In this document: one piece after another, positions 21,371-32,168 of the stretch
Position numbering within the stretch: position 1 is the first letter of the stretch
Layout of the letters: each line of letters opens with the position of its first letter
Assembly (NCBI GenBank): GCA_944470555.2
Contig: OX104134.1
Span: 106,448,701 to 106,512,700, forward strand
DNA length: 64,000 nucleotides
Direction: 5' to 3'
Origin: Heterobilharzia americana
Lineage: Eukaryota > Platyhelminthes > Trematoda > Strigeidida > Schistosomatidae
The notes under the pieces: generated by a model
The model's database searches: none
Seen by the model: the letters and a program-made list of their open reading frames with translations, nothing else
Told to the model about the DNA's origin: nothing
Made by a program: the position numbers and the translations under genes

Positions 21371-24219
21371 TATTATTAGTCCCTTGGGTTCCTAATGGAA
21401 CATACGGCTTAAGAAGCACGTCTCCATTCCACTCTCTTCTCTAAAATCTTCGAAACCTGGCTCCACGACTGCCCACAAACTCTCATCTACTCCTCGCACC
21501 ATCTCACCCATATCACCCTTGCCTCGGACACCAAACTCATCGTCTCCCATAGCGGTTCCACTCAACGACACAGCCTGTGGTGTGATGTCCACAGTCGGAC
21601 TTCTCAGTGTATACCCAATCCATCTCCACTTCCCTCCAATGCATATTTGTTGAGTGATAGGTTGTTCTTGGTTGGTTCGTTCCCACAGCTCCTTGTTACT
21701 TATTCTCATTATTCTGGCCATCTGAGCTTCAGTGTCAGTATCGAGCCAGAGTAGGCAGTTGTTGATGCATGTCTGTAGCTTGTTGGAAATCCCTTTCGTA
21801 ACGCTCCAAGTCTCTGAAGCATTCAGGAGCACTGACTTGACTGACGTTGGTGTTGAAAATCTGGATGTTGTTCCACATGCTGAGTGGAGTGCAGAAGATT
21901 TCCACACTGGTTTCAGGTTAATGAACACCTGTCTTGCTTTTCCGATTCTGACTTTGACATCCTCGTCTGTGCCACCGCCACCTGTAGTTGAGACCGTGCT
22001 ACCTAGATAGGTGAAGGAGGCTACTTCCTTTAAGTTTCTCGCGTTGATGGTGATTGGAGTCTGCTGTTGGTTGGGTATCTTCATCACCTCTGTCTTCAAG
22101 TTCACTTGAAGCCCCATCTTCATGGCCCTGCCTCTTCTATCAACTTGTTAGTTTTCGCTAGTAGATCTTCCAGTTTGTGCGACAAGACATTAGACACAAG
22201 TCATCGACAAAATCCAAATCTCCTAGGATCCTTTCCCCGGTCCACTGTATGGCCCCCTTCTCGCTCCTCAATGTTTGTTGCAGTCGACCAGTCGACCACA
22301 ATCAGGAATATCATGGATGATAGTATACAGCCTGCTTCAATCCTGTCTCATGTCTTCACTTCAAAAGCATCACTGAGCTTCCCATTGTGAATTACTTGGC
22401 CGGCATGTGGCGTCTTCATTTAGTTGTTGAATGAGGTTGATAAAGGTTTGTGGTATTCCGTAGTATTGAAGCAGTTTCCAAATTACCTCTCGGTCGACGC
22501 TGTCAAAGGCCTTCTCAAAGTCGATGGAGTTGAGGTGGAGTTGAGTTGAGTTGAGTTGACTGCCATTCTATACTGTGTTCTATGATGATGTGTAGTGTAG
22601 AGTTGCAATTCGGTCCATCCATGATTTCTTCTTCCTGAATCCAGCCAGCCAGCCTGTTCCAGTCTTAGTTTTGAATCCAGTGCATCCTTCAGCCTCTCCA
22701 GGATGATGCGGCTTAATATTTTGCTTGCATTGGGTGGACAGGAGAGTGATTCAGCACCAGTTCTTCAAAAACACTGAGGTCTCCCTTCTTCGGCAGTTTC
22801 ACAAGGTAACCCTTCTTCCAATCAATGACCAGGTACCTTCTCTTCCTTCAAAACCCTCTGCAATAGTAATTTCAGCATGTCCGCTGTTGTGCCTGCCTCT
22901 GTTCTCAGTGCTTCTGGTGGGATTCCATCTGGTTCTGCTGCTTTCCCGCATTTCAGTGGCTTTATGGCGTTCAGGACTTCCATTTATGTTCGAGGATTTA
23001 TGTTCACTTGTAGTTTTGTGACTGGGTTGTAGGTGGTATTTCTGGACGAAGTGCAGGTGTTGGTGGTGGTCGATTCAAGAGCTTCTTGAAGTGGTCAGCC
23101 CATCGTTTCCCCTGTTCCTCCTCTCCTCTCTGGTAATTAGATTTCATTCATCATATTTTATTGGTTTCATCTGTGTTGATCTCTTCCCTTCCAGATAGTG
23201 AGTAACATGGTTATTTGATATAATGTTGTCAGGTCTCCTCCATCTCTCCTACCTGCAGCCTGTTCTGCTTCACTTGCCAGTGTGTCGTAGAAATGTCTTT
23301 CGTTATTCAGTGTAGTGTTTCATGTATTGTACTCAGTTCATCTTCTCGTCGTTCATCCTTGCACTGGACTGGTTTATCTTCTGTTTCAACATCCTCCTCT
23401 CCCTGCTCTATCAGCTTCCATATGTCCGTCGAGATCCATTCCATTCCTTATCTTCTTTCCTTCCTAATACGATTATGCAGGTTTCTTTCCACATCTGTTT
23501 CAAAAAGTTCCACTGCCCATTCACAATGGTTTCTTCAGGGATGTTGATCGATATCTCCCATTTTGTCTTGATGGCTGACGTGAAGATGTCCCTTGCAGTT
23601 TCATCCTTCAATTTCTGGGTGTTGTACTTGAACTGCGGTCTATCCCCAACTTCCTTGAAGGCTTTTTACTTGATTTGGAAGGTTCTTTGCACTAAATAGT
23701 GGTGTGAACGTACATCTGCTCTTCTTCTTTACCTTGTATCATGTAGGCTGCGTCTCCACTTTCTAGAGATTGAGATGAAGTCTATCTGATTTTCAGTGTG
23801 TCCATCTGGTGAAATCCATGTCTCTTTGTGGATATCCTTGTGCTTGAACATAGTGCTTGACTGCAATCACCAAATCGTTGAATGCGCAGAAGTCTGCAAA
23901 CAGTTCTCCATTCTCACTCCTCATTTCACACAGTGCTTCTCCACCCATGCACAGTTCTCTTCCTGTGTTGTCCGCTCCCAGTTTGGCATTTATATCGCCC
24001 ATTAGAATTTTGATGTCGCCAACTAGAGTAGTGTCTTGTCCAGTATTGATTGCAGTTGTCTGTAGAATTCCTCCTTTTTCTCTTGCTCTGCATTATTTGT
24101 AGGTGCGTAGCGTAGCATTGTATGATTGTTACCTTCCTTCCTTTTGAGTTAAACCTTGCTGTCATGATCCTGGAGGAGTTTGGTTGCCATTGCATGACAG
24201 CCTTCGATGTCCCCAAGAG
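21371..24219 (-). mobile_element. RTE-like retrotransposon, copy B, 5'-truncated
   Basis: A 2.85-kb minus-strand copy flanked by an exact 12-bp duplication. It ends at the low-coordinate side in TATTATTAG plus the family 3' block. It lacks the leader and the start of the endonuclease that copy A keeps, the normal result of incomplete reverse transcription. Over the shared part it is nearly identical to copy A, including disabling changes such as the in-frame TGA after NWC (22751-22753). Different target duplications show that A and B are separate insertions, not a segmental duplication. Confidence 0.85.
21392..23100 (-). pseudogene. Reverse transcriptase and C-terminal domain of RTE copy B (broken)
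   Basis: The C-terminal open frame (21392-22123) is the longest uninterrupted piece of this family in the window, 243 codons. It runs TEVMKIPNQQQTPITINARN, SFTYLGSTVSTTGGGGTDED, the SVLLNASETWSVTKGISNKL segment, SNKELWERTNQEQPITQQIC and KWRWIGYTLRSP. The catalytic box upstream (about 22190-22215) reads LDFVDDLCLMS, keeping both aspartates. Frameshifts separate it from the C-terminal frame, and a TGA lies at 22751-22753. Length and order fit an RTE-type protein. Confidence 0.8.
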
Positions 24220-24231
24220 TATAATTAGGAT
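24220..24231. repeat. Target-site duplication, right, of RTE copy B
   Basis: Exact match to 21359-21370. Confidence 0.85.
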
Positions 24232-24534
24232 ACCATGAACATATCCACGATATAATGGGCTTAGATTCTCCCCTTAGTTTTCTTTGTGCGACATAAATAT
24301 ATCTTCTGGAAGGGATCCTAGAGAACTTCTGACAAATGTTACTTTAGTGTTGCTTGTACAGAGGAGTAGCAGCTATTTAAAGGGACACTGGCAAATAGGG
24401 AGTTTACATCAAGTGAACACATAAGTTTATTGTTCATCATAACTTCTAATTTCCGTTTGATATACTGAGTCGAATAGATCGACTTCTTTTGACAGATGGG
24501 CAACTATCCGGATGGCCCGACTGTCCGGGAATTC

Positions 24535-24720
24535 ATCATATTGCGAGATACTTAGTGGCTAGCAGTGGAGTCATGAACGCGCGTTCCGTCCTATTTCTAA
24601 CTGGTCAGCTGGATATACTTACACCCTAAAGGGTGACGGTATTCCCACTGGAATTCGAACCACGTGTCCATGTCTTCAAACACCAGAGCGTTACCTGCTA
24701 GGCCACTGGGGCATCAGTAC
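24535..24720 (-). repeat. Sm-alpha-type hammerhead SINE, full-length, inverted
   Basis: On the minus strand this shows the complete family layout. A tRNA-like head comes first, with box A in GTGGCCTAGCAGGTAACG and box B in GGTTCGAATTCC. A short linker follows, then TATCCAG, the ribozyme segment and the trailer CCACTGCTAGCCACTAAG. The core reads CTGACCA and the downstream GAAA is GGAA, so cleavage should be lost. It is the best example here of the polymerase III head. Confidence 0.8.
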
Positions 24721-24834
24721 CACCTTTTGTGAAATGGGTATCAGTTATTGTCCACTGATAATTGTAATTCCCCGTTGGTATAAGAATACAACCTAAAAAT
24801 AAAATCCCCATAAACCTCAAAATGCATTACTGTA

Positions 24835-25185
24835 TACTGCTCATTACTGGCACGCTTCGACATACATATCCCAAGTTCTAATGAGAAGCCATGACCTGTG
24901 GTGTCAACCAGTCGGAAGTGAAGCGGATATCGACTGAGGACCTTTGTGAATAGTCGTGCTGTATCGCGAATTGACAGAAGTAAGAAACAGTGGGCAGTGA
25001 ACTCCACCTCAATGGTTGACTGGTTAATGCATTCACCGTGCAACCTGAAGGTCTTGAGTTTGACCCCTGGCGTGGTCGTGGACACATACTGTTGAGGGGT
25101 CACATACTAGGAAGAAACCGTTGTCCAGTGCTTTCAGGTTTTCGATGGTTCTCTGACTGATGTCAGTCCGTGATGCATGCCACTT
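24835..25185 (+). repeat. Hammerhead SINE family 2, copy
   Basis: Leader TTCTAATGAGAAGCCATGACC, block GCTGTATCGCGAATTGACAG and a tRNA-like region (box B GAGTTTGACCCC), then the hammerhead block at 25086-25131. That block has intact flanking helices but a core of TTGAGGG. The 3' end is TGATGTCAGTCCGTGATG. Confidence 0.75.
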
Positions 25186-26479
25186 CCATAGCATAGATAA
25201 GCCAAATTGAAGTGTATTCGACCAATCAACTGGATGCTATCAGGTAAACAATGCTACAAACCACATGATCTTTTTATCATATGAAGAATGTTGCCTTCTT
25301 ATTGGCTGCTTGAATAAAAATTCTCACAGTATGTCTGTATCTCACTCCATCTTTTGATTGGCTCACTTAGTATATAGCTGTATGAATGTCAATCGCACAC
25401 ATTTTCCCCTCACTTTCCGGATTCCGTGGTGTTCGATGGATGCCTCCTGGGTTATTTTGTTTTCTCTATTTTCCTTCGCAAGTACTCAACCATTTAGAGA
25501 TTGTGGTAAGCATACGATTGAATTTAGTTTGTTTTCTATGTTATATTCTTTGCTGTAATTGGGTAACAGTTAATGTAGGAGTAAAACGGGCGCTGTTTCA
25601 CCTTGACAATTCTAATTAACAGTTATTTTTGGTTTTTTCAGCGTAATTGGTGATAACAATTCTTCCATTTACATTTAAAGTTAGAAATTAATCTTAACTA
25701 CATGCTTAAAATGCATAGTTTTTTTCGAAACTATCTGTTCTTAAAATGCTGAAGCAGTCTCAGACCCATTTAAAAAAAGTGATGCTGGAAAGTATGAACG
25801 ACTCCAAAAGCAACACTAACAACTGCTGAGATAATCAGTTACGGTTTTTTATTTTATGACAAACTACCTACCCCCCAGAAATACCGGAATCTGATTGGTT
25901 ATTTCAGCTGCTGCTATGGTGGCCTTTTAAGCAACTTCCACGTTTGGAGCATATACGGTATAAGCATTCACTCTTGTGACTGCACAAAATTATTACGTGT
26001 GACCGGCAGTGAGGATTTACATAGGCCTTCAGTCAGTTCCATCCAGCCTTGATACTACTTGCGTTAACATCTGTAGAACGATTTGTAAAATATTACCTGT
26101 TGATGAATTATTTGTTAAAACCTTATCTCAAGCATCTATAGATTTTTCATCCATCTATCCTTAAAGATATTTTTTGAATAATCGGAAGTAACGTAACGGC
26201 TTTCCTACCCATCACCTCTCCTACCCGGTCCTCCTATCCCATATTCCCAAACCGAAACGAAATAATTTAACTACGCAACCCTCCTTCATGTTTCTTCCGT
26301 TTTTCTACTACATTTTTCCCCACAGTTTCATCGATTTAGGCTTTCTGATCCTGATCTCCGGACATTAGATTTACATTGCTTGGATAGATCATATCGCAAT
26401 CACCTGCCGGTGGCAGAGGTGTATTCTTGGCCACCTGCCTGGATTCTGATCATATCTTAGCGTGTTCTGAGTTCATCTC
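25186..26479. other. Unassigned stretch with promoter-like modules
   Basis: Two promoter-like spots are visible. At 25296-25380 two ATTGGC (CCAAT complement) motifs precede a TATATAG. At 25890-25935 an ATTGGTTA lies about 30 bases before CTTTTAAGC. The second resembles 49593-49635. An open frame from 25386 (MSIAHIFPSLSGF...) ends near a GTAAGCAT that could be a donor site, but no gene can be built. The rest, 26000-26479, shows nothing recognisable. Confidence 0.3.
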
Positions 26480-28875
26480 GCTTCTTTTTGGTCATCAGTC
26501 ATCATGCTAAACGAATGGGTGTAAGCAGGTTGTTTTCATCTATTAGTGTAGTTAAATGCCCAACTGAGGAAAATCCAAGGTTAGCTATCGAACCTCTGGA
26601 AAGTATAGATAAGCACTCACTGCACCAAAGTTATTATCTTCTGATGCGTGATCGGTTAACATTGGTTCACCTGAGGAAGCGGAGTTCTGTAAGTAACTCC
26701 ATGTTCTAAAGTACCATAAGGTATCTGGTCCAGATAACTCACCTCTGACTATTTTTAAGGAAGAGGGTGAGACTGTAGTCAGGTAATTGCTGACACTGTT
26801 TGAGAGGATATGACAGAATGAGAATGTCCTATCAATTTCAAATTACGTCATTTTTGTAAATGTCTTTAAAGAGTCTACCTAACGTATATGGTGATCATCG
26901 GGGCATCAGTCTTTTATCGGTAGCGTCTAAAGGTCGTGGATGTGTTGACCACATGTTCACCGCCCATCAGATGCTCAAGAACTTCCAGTTAAAATGCAGC
27001 CTATTGGTTGCTGTATTTCTCAATATTAGGACTGCTTTCGGTTCACTGAACAAGACTGTGCTCTGTAATTGTCATCTAGAAATCGATGTCCCTAAGATGT
27101 TTTGTGACATCTTGGGGACTACAGAAGAAAATACAACCTAAGTAGAATGAAGGCATACAACTACTTCTCGTCATTGTTCCCAAGTAGCAGTAGGGTTAAA
27201 TGGGGTTATTCGATCTCGCCATTTCTCTTTAACTTTGCTAATGATGACTTTCTTGCAGAGGTCCTAACGGAGGTGCATTGTAGTGGTGTCGACTTGTTAT
27301 CAAATGGAAGACATTTTGATCTTGAGTATGCAGATGATGTCGTTCTACTGTGCAACAACATAAAGGCTGCGTAAATCAGACTTAACCATTTAGTTCTGAA
27401 TGTCCATATTTTTGGTATATGCTCTGTGCCGTAAAAGTAAAAAGTGCTTCCACAAGATTGGCAGGAGCCTTTATTTGTATTCAGTCGTTGGTGAACCGTT
27501 TTAAGTTGTTGGAAATCTTGTTTAGCCAAGTAGTTGTTTGAATGCTGGTGATGGAATGACTAAGATTTCCAAACGCATATTGAAAGCCAGAGTGGTATGC
27601 TCTACTTTGGATCACCTTTGGCACGACCTTGACGTTAACCTTGCTGTAACAAGTCGGGTATGCAACGTATTAATTTGGGTAGTTCTGATCTACGTCTGGG
27701 AAATCTGGTCTCTGCAATCTGAGGATGTCTGAAAACTGCGTGTTAGATCACTTTTGCGTTCGCAGGATTACTCACATCCGGTGTGAATACCATGCGGATA
27801 ATTTTGAGGTGAGGTAGCGTGTATTTGGACGTGAAGCAGATGGTCATTCGTCGAGTGAATTTATCTTGGAACATCGGTTTTGGTGGCTTGGATATGTGTT
27901 ACGAATGTTTTCTTAGCAGCTTTCACATCACTTACTGTTCGCTTGCCCTGCGGTTGGTTGTGGAGAGGTGGTCAGTGCACATCATGGCGTTGTAGAAAAA
28001 GCCATGGCTATGCTAAGTCGGTATCTGTAGGTGGTTCACGACTCAGGATGAGATTCAAGAGGTCGTACAACTCAGTGGCTTTAGACGGTTGTGGAAATGA
28101 CTTAGGATCGAAATTAGTGGCGATTATGATGCAGCATTTTTGTTTCTTCTGTCAACAAAATTAAAAAGAAAGTAATGAATGCTTTACAAGAGGTATTTTT
28201 GATATTGCCTCATTAATAAACAATTTCTGTTTTTATTTCCGTTCTCCCTTCTGTTCTGTCTTTATAGTGTTGTTTCATTATTTTGTATGACGTATCTCTT
28301 GGAGCCCACGTCCCACTGAGTATGTGTTCTATATAAATAATAATAATAGTGTTTTGTGGACTATGGGGATTTTGTTTTCAAGGGTTGACATCAATTGGGG
28401 AACCACTGAGAACATGCGAGCAGTGGACAGCTTTCCTCGTCACACAATGTTGGCTGAGGTGGGTCCAGGCTGGAAAAAGGCCCGAGGTGGCCAGACTAAA
28501 ACATGGCACCAATGTATGAAGTCTCTGACTGTTGGTTTAAGCCATGTAGGACGATGCAGACTAGGTGGTTGGGGTCCACGGGACAAGAGGAACCAGTGGT
28601 TGGAGACCCCAGGTGATATGGCTCAGAACCGAAGTCAGTGGCGCAGATGTATACACACATTATCCTCATCTTAACAACGCTACACTGAATCTCAGTATTT
28701 TGTCACTCCTCTTTCCTTTCTTCTCGTACTTTATATTTCTTTTGACTGCATTCACTTATCTTCATCCTTCACCTCACTACCTTTTTACTTGATGTGCTGA
28801 TATGAGGTGTGGCAAGTTGGACCGTTACGCAGTAATGCCTGGTCCTATGTTGATAATGATCATGATGATGATGGA
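26480..28875 (+). pseudogene. Non-LTR retrotransposon (YADD family), 5'-truncated copy
   Basis: Plus-strand pieces in order are: a fingers region (GPDNSPLTIFKEEGETVV near 26735), HRGISLLSVASKGRGCVDHM, LLVAVFLNIRTAFGSLNKTV (motif A, with the usual Asp-Phe-x-x-Ala-Phe changed to Asn-Ile-Arg-Thr-Ala-Phe), SPFLFNFANDDFL, and DLEYADDVVLLCNN (motif C intact, YADD at 27327-27338). The C-terminal region has EHRFWWLGYVLRM-type sequence near 27880. It closes with a well-kept tail GQTKTWHQCMKSLTVGLSHV, GRCRLGGWGPRDKRNQWLET and WRRCIHTLSSS (to 28672). A 3' untranslated region ends in GAT-type repeats near 28875. Frameshifts separate the blocks. Other members lie at 36185, 38700, 44575, 48820 and 61310. 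Confidence 0.8.
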
Positions 28876-28985
28876 CAGCTTTCCCATCCTAATATCGGGT
28901 CGAACTCAGGACCTTTAGGTTTCACGGTGACAAGTTAGCCATTTAACCAGTGGATCGAAGTTCAATCGACGACAGTTTCCTATTT
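28870..28985 (-). repeat. Hammerhead SINE family 2, fragment
   Basis: Inverted fragment with the box-B region (minus strand GAGTTCGACCCG) and a truncated hammerhead block; helix II is deleted. It starts exactly where the preceding retroelement tail ends. Confidence 0.55.
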
Positions 28986-29007
28986 CTGTTTTCAAACTAC
29001 ATTACTA

Positions 29008-29312
29008 TGTAGTACTCACTAGTGACAAGCTTCGGGATGAATATTCTAAAGCCGTGACTTGTGGGGACAACCGGTCGAAAGTGAAGTGGATGCCAACTGA
29101 AGGCCTTGATGGATAGTTGCACTATATCGCAAAATGACAGAAGTAGGAAACTGTGGACCATTGAACTCTAACCCGGTGGCTAAGTGGGTAACGTGTTTAC
29201 CGTGCAACCTGAAGGTTCTGAGTTTGTTCCCCGGGAGGGGGGTAGTGTATGTATGGTGCCAGAGAGTCTCATACTAGGAGGGAACCGTAGTCCAATGCTC
29301 TCCGGTTGAGAC
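29008..29312 (+). repeat. Hammerhead SINE family 2, copy
   Basis: Has the leader (GCCGTGACTTGTGGGGACAA), the CACTATATCGCAAAATGACAG block and a tRNA-like region. The hammerhead block (about 29235-29295) has its core lost (CCAGAGA for CTGANGA). Confidence 0.7.
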
Positions 29313-29353
29313 AATTCAACCCGAGTGATTCGCGAAGAGAAATCAAAAGACTG

Positions 29354-29364
29354 GAGACCAGATA
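29354..29364. repeat. Target-site duplication, left, of RTE piece C
   Basis: GAGACCAGATA, repeated exactly at 29523-29533. Confidence 0.75.
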
Positions 29365-29522
29365 TTATTATTATTATTATTAGTCCCTTGGGTTCCTAGT
29401 GGAACATAGGGCTTCAGTAGCACGTCTCCAGTGACCTCTGTTCTCTGAAATCTTGAACCTGGTTCCACGACAGCCCAGAAGCTCTCATTTCCTCCTCGCA
29501 CGATCTCCTCCATGTCACCCTA
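29365..29522 (-). mobile_element. RTE-like retrotransposon, piece C, severely 5'-truncated
   Basis: Only the last 158 bases of the family are present: a run of seven or so TTA units at the 3' end, the conserved complement of GGGTTCCTAGTGGAACATA, and the end of the C-terminal coding block (complement of GGAGATCGTGCGAGGAGG). An 11-bp target duplication shows it is a genuine dead-on-arrival insertion rather than a broken larger copy. Confidence 0.8.
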
Positions 29523-29533
29523 GAGACCAGATA
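29523..29533. repeat. Target-site duplication, right, of RTE piece C
   Basis: Exact match to 29354-29364. Confidence 0.75.
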
Positions 29534-30213
29534 AGTTTATAGTATCTCGAACTGAAAACTTTTATGAGTGAAAACGGACCCTATTTATAGAGTTTACAGT
29601 AACCCTGAAAGATAAGGAATAATTAGTACATTTAAAGAGGCAGAGGCCAATCAAAACAACAGCGGGTCATACATACGAAATATAATTCATGCGCAAGAAA
29701 GAGTGCGAATAAACCAGTTCAAATATATACAAACTGTAAGTATGGGACATAAGGGATATAGGCATCCCTAACAGCTTTTGTTAAGGAAGACACAAGTACT
29801 GAAGTTGTATTTACTTACTGATTTCTTTGAAGCTCCTCAAACTTCAGCACTTCATATCGGTGTTGATCAACGGCTGACTTTATTGCGCATTGATTCTATG
29901 AATTTGACTACAATAAGTTGTATGCAGCTGAAAAGTTTCCATAAAATAAAGTAAATTATTTGTTTTCTGCAGCTATTACTCATTGTGACGGGTCATGGAT
30001 GCGATTACTACCCTAGCAGCTGATGTGTGATGGTCTAGATGCTTTGCCTAAAACCATTAGGTCTACTCCACTAGCTTCGTTTTCAGCAGGTGGCTAGCAT
30101 GCTGCTTAGTGAATGATCTACGCTTTTGGTTACTGCAGAGTAATCAGTGTCATTTCATCTAGTCTTAAGGGTTGAGTAAACTCTATCGAACAAGTGTGCA
30201 ATCTGTTTATGAC
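29534..30213. other. Unassigned stretch before the assembly gap
   Basis: No motif, exon or repeat recognised. Confidence 0.35.
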
Positions 30214-30713
30214 NNNNNNNNNNNNNNNNNNNNNNNNNNNNNNNNNNNNNNNNNNNNNNNNNNNNNNNNNNNNNNNNNNNNNNNNNNNNNNNNNNNNNNN
30301 NNNNNNNNNNNNNNNNNNNNNNNNNNNNNNNNNNNNNNNNNNNNNNNNNNNNNNNNNNNNNNNNNNNNNNNNNNNNNNNNNNNNNNNNNNNNNNNNNNNN
30401 NNNNNNNNNNNNNNNNNNNNNNNNNNNNNNNNNNNNNNNNNNNNNNNNNNNNNNNNNNNNNNNNNNNNNNNNNNNNNNNNNNNNNNNNNNNNNNNNNNNN
30501 NNNNNNNNNNNNNNNNNNNNNNNNNNNNNNNNNNNNNNNNNNNNNNNNNNNNNNNNNNNNNNNNNNNNNNNNNNNNNNNNNNNNNNNNNNNNNNNNNNNN
30601 NNNNNNNNNNNNNNNNNNNNNNNNNNNNNNNNNNNNNNNNNNNNNNNNNNNNNNNNNNNNNNNNNNNNNNNNNNNNNNNNNNNNNNNNNNNNNNNNNNNN
30701 NNNNNNNNNNNNN
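30214..30713. other. Assembly gap of 500 Ns
   Basis: Exactly 500 undetermined bases, a conventional placeholder. Sequence to its right starts inside a hammerhead SINE 3' end (GACATCAGTCTGTGATGAAA), so the gap probably contains repeat sequence that could not be assembled. Confidence 0.98.
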
Positions 30714-30985
30714 TGTAGTAGACATCAGTCTGTGATGAAAACCACTTTCCAACCAATAAATTTGCGCCTGCTAGTAGCAGGATTACTATCCATATCTCAT
30801 TTGGTAACTGACTTTATGATGGATTTCTTTATATTCTGGTGAGAAGTGGTGACCTTTGATGTCAGTCAAACAGGGAGAGAGGCGGACGCTCACCTATGAT
30901 GCTGAATAATTGTCGTGGTGTATCATGAAGCGACAGAAATTAAAAAATATTGGCTATTATATAACTATCTATCAGGCCTGATAAT
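30714..30985 (+). repeat. Hammerhead SINE family 2 remnants
   Basis: The family 3' end (30720-30750) is followed by a second, partial copy starting with TGGTGAGAAGTGGTGACC (30838) and the GTGTATCATGAAGCGACAG block. It decays before the hammerhead block. This suggests tandemly arranged copies. Confidence 0.55.
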
Positions 30986-31012
30986 CATGAACTTCATCCC
31001 TCGGAGGACTGT

Positions 31013-31162
31013 TTACACACTTCTGAAGAGTTCCAAATAGAAATTTTCGACGATTTTCAAAGGTTCTATAGATAACTTTAATCTGTATTGCAAGGATTTT
31101 GCACGTTCAGGCCATTTAGACTCAATAGCAGCCGCTTTATTCTTTAAGATACTGGGATCAGA
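31013..31162 (-). CDS. Last recognised exon (7) of an unassigned coiled-coil gene
   Basis: Acceptor TTTTTTTGGCTTTACAG precedes the first base at 31162. The exon encodes SDPSILKNKAAAIESKWPER, AKSLQYRLKLSIEPL and KIVENFYLELFRSV before a TAA stop. It is entered in phase 0, which agrees with the phase-0 end of the exon at 34128-34207. The frame is also open upstream of the acceptor, so a longer exon is possible. If splicing continued at AGAAGT|GTGTAAAC the stop would be avoided and the candidate exon at 17942-18082 could follow. The segment is helical and charged, with no recognisable domain. Confidence 0.55.
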   Translation of the reverse strand, partial: SDPSILKNKAAAIESKWPERAKSLQYRLKLSIEPLKIVENFYLELFRSV

Positions 31163-31774
31163 CTGTAAAGCCAAAAAAAGGATGTTTTCAGTTTCAGTCA
31201 GCTGTTGATGAAGAGCACAGAGTTCCCAGTACATTGTGCATAACAAGTTACAATCTTATTTTAGCTGTTGATTGATATGAATAGAATAATCAACTAGTAA
31301 AGATAAAGAATACTATTTGATGTAATTCATACCGCCTTTGACAATGTGTGTCTCATCTTAGCTAAGAAAAAGAATTGGGGTGAATGGTGTAACAGATCTA
31401 CGCACTAAATAATTCAGATTCCATGAACAGCACACTTTGAGTATATCTCACCAGTCAGTTTAAATTAACTGACCAAGCATCCATATCGAGACCGTTCAAT
31501 GGACTTAATTTGAACAAATTCGCTTAACCAACTGCAGCACATCAACTGATTGAAATAATCAGTTGATCAGTTATAAAACGGGTCATGTCAAGGAACGCAC
31601 TAAATCACTTGACCAAATATCACTTTACTAAAAGAATTCCATGCTCATCTGGATAGAAACTCCGATTCTTCTTCTTCGTTAATTCTTAAGCTGAACTGAA
31701 AACAACAACCAGCCCTTCAATATAAGTTCTGTTACCAACAAATTGAGCTTGAAGAACAGTTTCTGCAGAACTAA

Positions 31775-32168
31775 TAATCCGCATCCGTATGGGAGCCCTT
31801 ATGCCAGTTCGACCCAGTATAACAACTGAGAATTACAAGTATATTAACAAATAGTTATAACGAATGCCTGTTGCATAAGAAGTGGCTGTCGTACTCCGGT
31901 GGCCTAGTGGATCCCGTTTTCCGTGTCTGAAGCAATAGGTGTTGATTGTGAGTCTTATCAAGAACAATATCACTCACTAGGGTGAAAATGTGTCCATCTA
32001 ATGAGTCGCAAATAGGACGAAACGCGCTTCTTGGTTTCCATTACTAGTCACCATCAAGTAAACTACAGGTAATTTCAAGGCATCCGCATAGAGGTTCTTA
32101 TGCCAACAGACGTGGATCAATTCTACGCAGAATAACAATGAGAAATTACTAGTGTTAATAAATAATAA
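31775..32168 (+). repeat. Diverged direct repeats flanking a Sm-alpha SINE
   Basis: Segments 31775-31862 and 32078-32168 align as direct repeats (both contain GCATCCG, CTTATGCCA, ATAACAA and TGAGAA-type blocks in order) and bracket the SINE at 31890-32055. They are too long and diverged for a target duplication. A duplicated segment or a tandem composite element are alternatives. Confidence 0.45.
31890..32055 (+). repeat. Sm-alpha-type hammerhead SINE
   Basis: Box A in GGTGGCCTAGTGGATCCCG, a poor box B, the family linker CAATATCACTCACTAGG, and a ribozyme block at 31993-32037. The block has GTCGCAAATAGGAC, GAAACGCGC and CTTGGTTTCC. The core is CTAATGA rather than CTGATGA, a change of the invariant G5, and should be inactive. 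Confidence 0.8.

Noticed and set aside
21732..23699. Several plus-strand frames of 80-125 codons inside RTE copy B (and equivalents in copies A and F)
   Set aside because: Antisense shadows of the minus-strand retroelement; they recur because the element recurs.
30130..30756. Long open frames across 30130-30756
   Set aside because: They exist only because the 500 Ns contain no stops.
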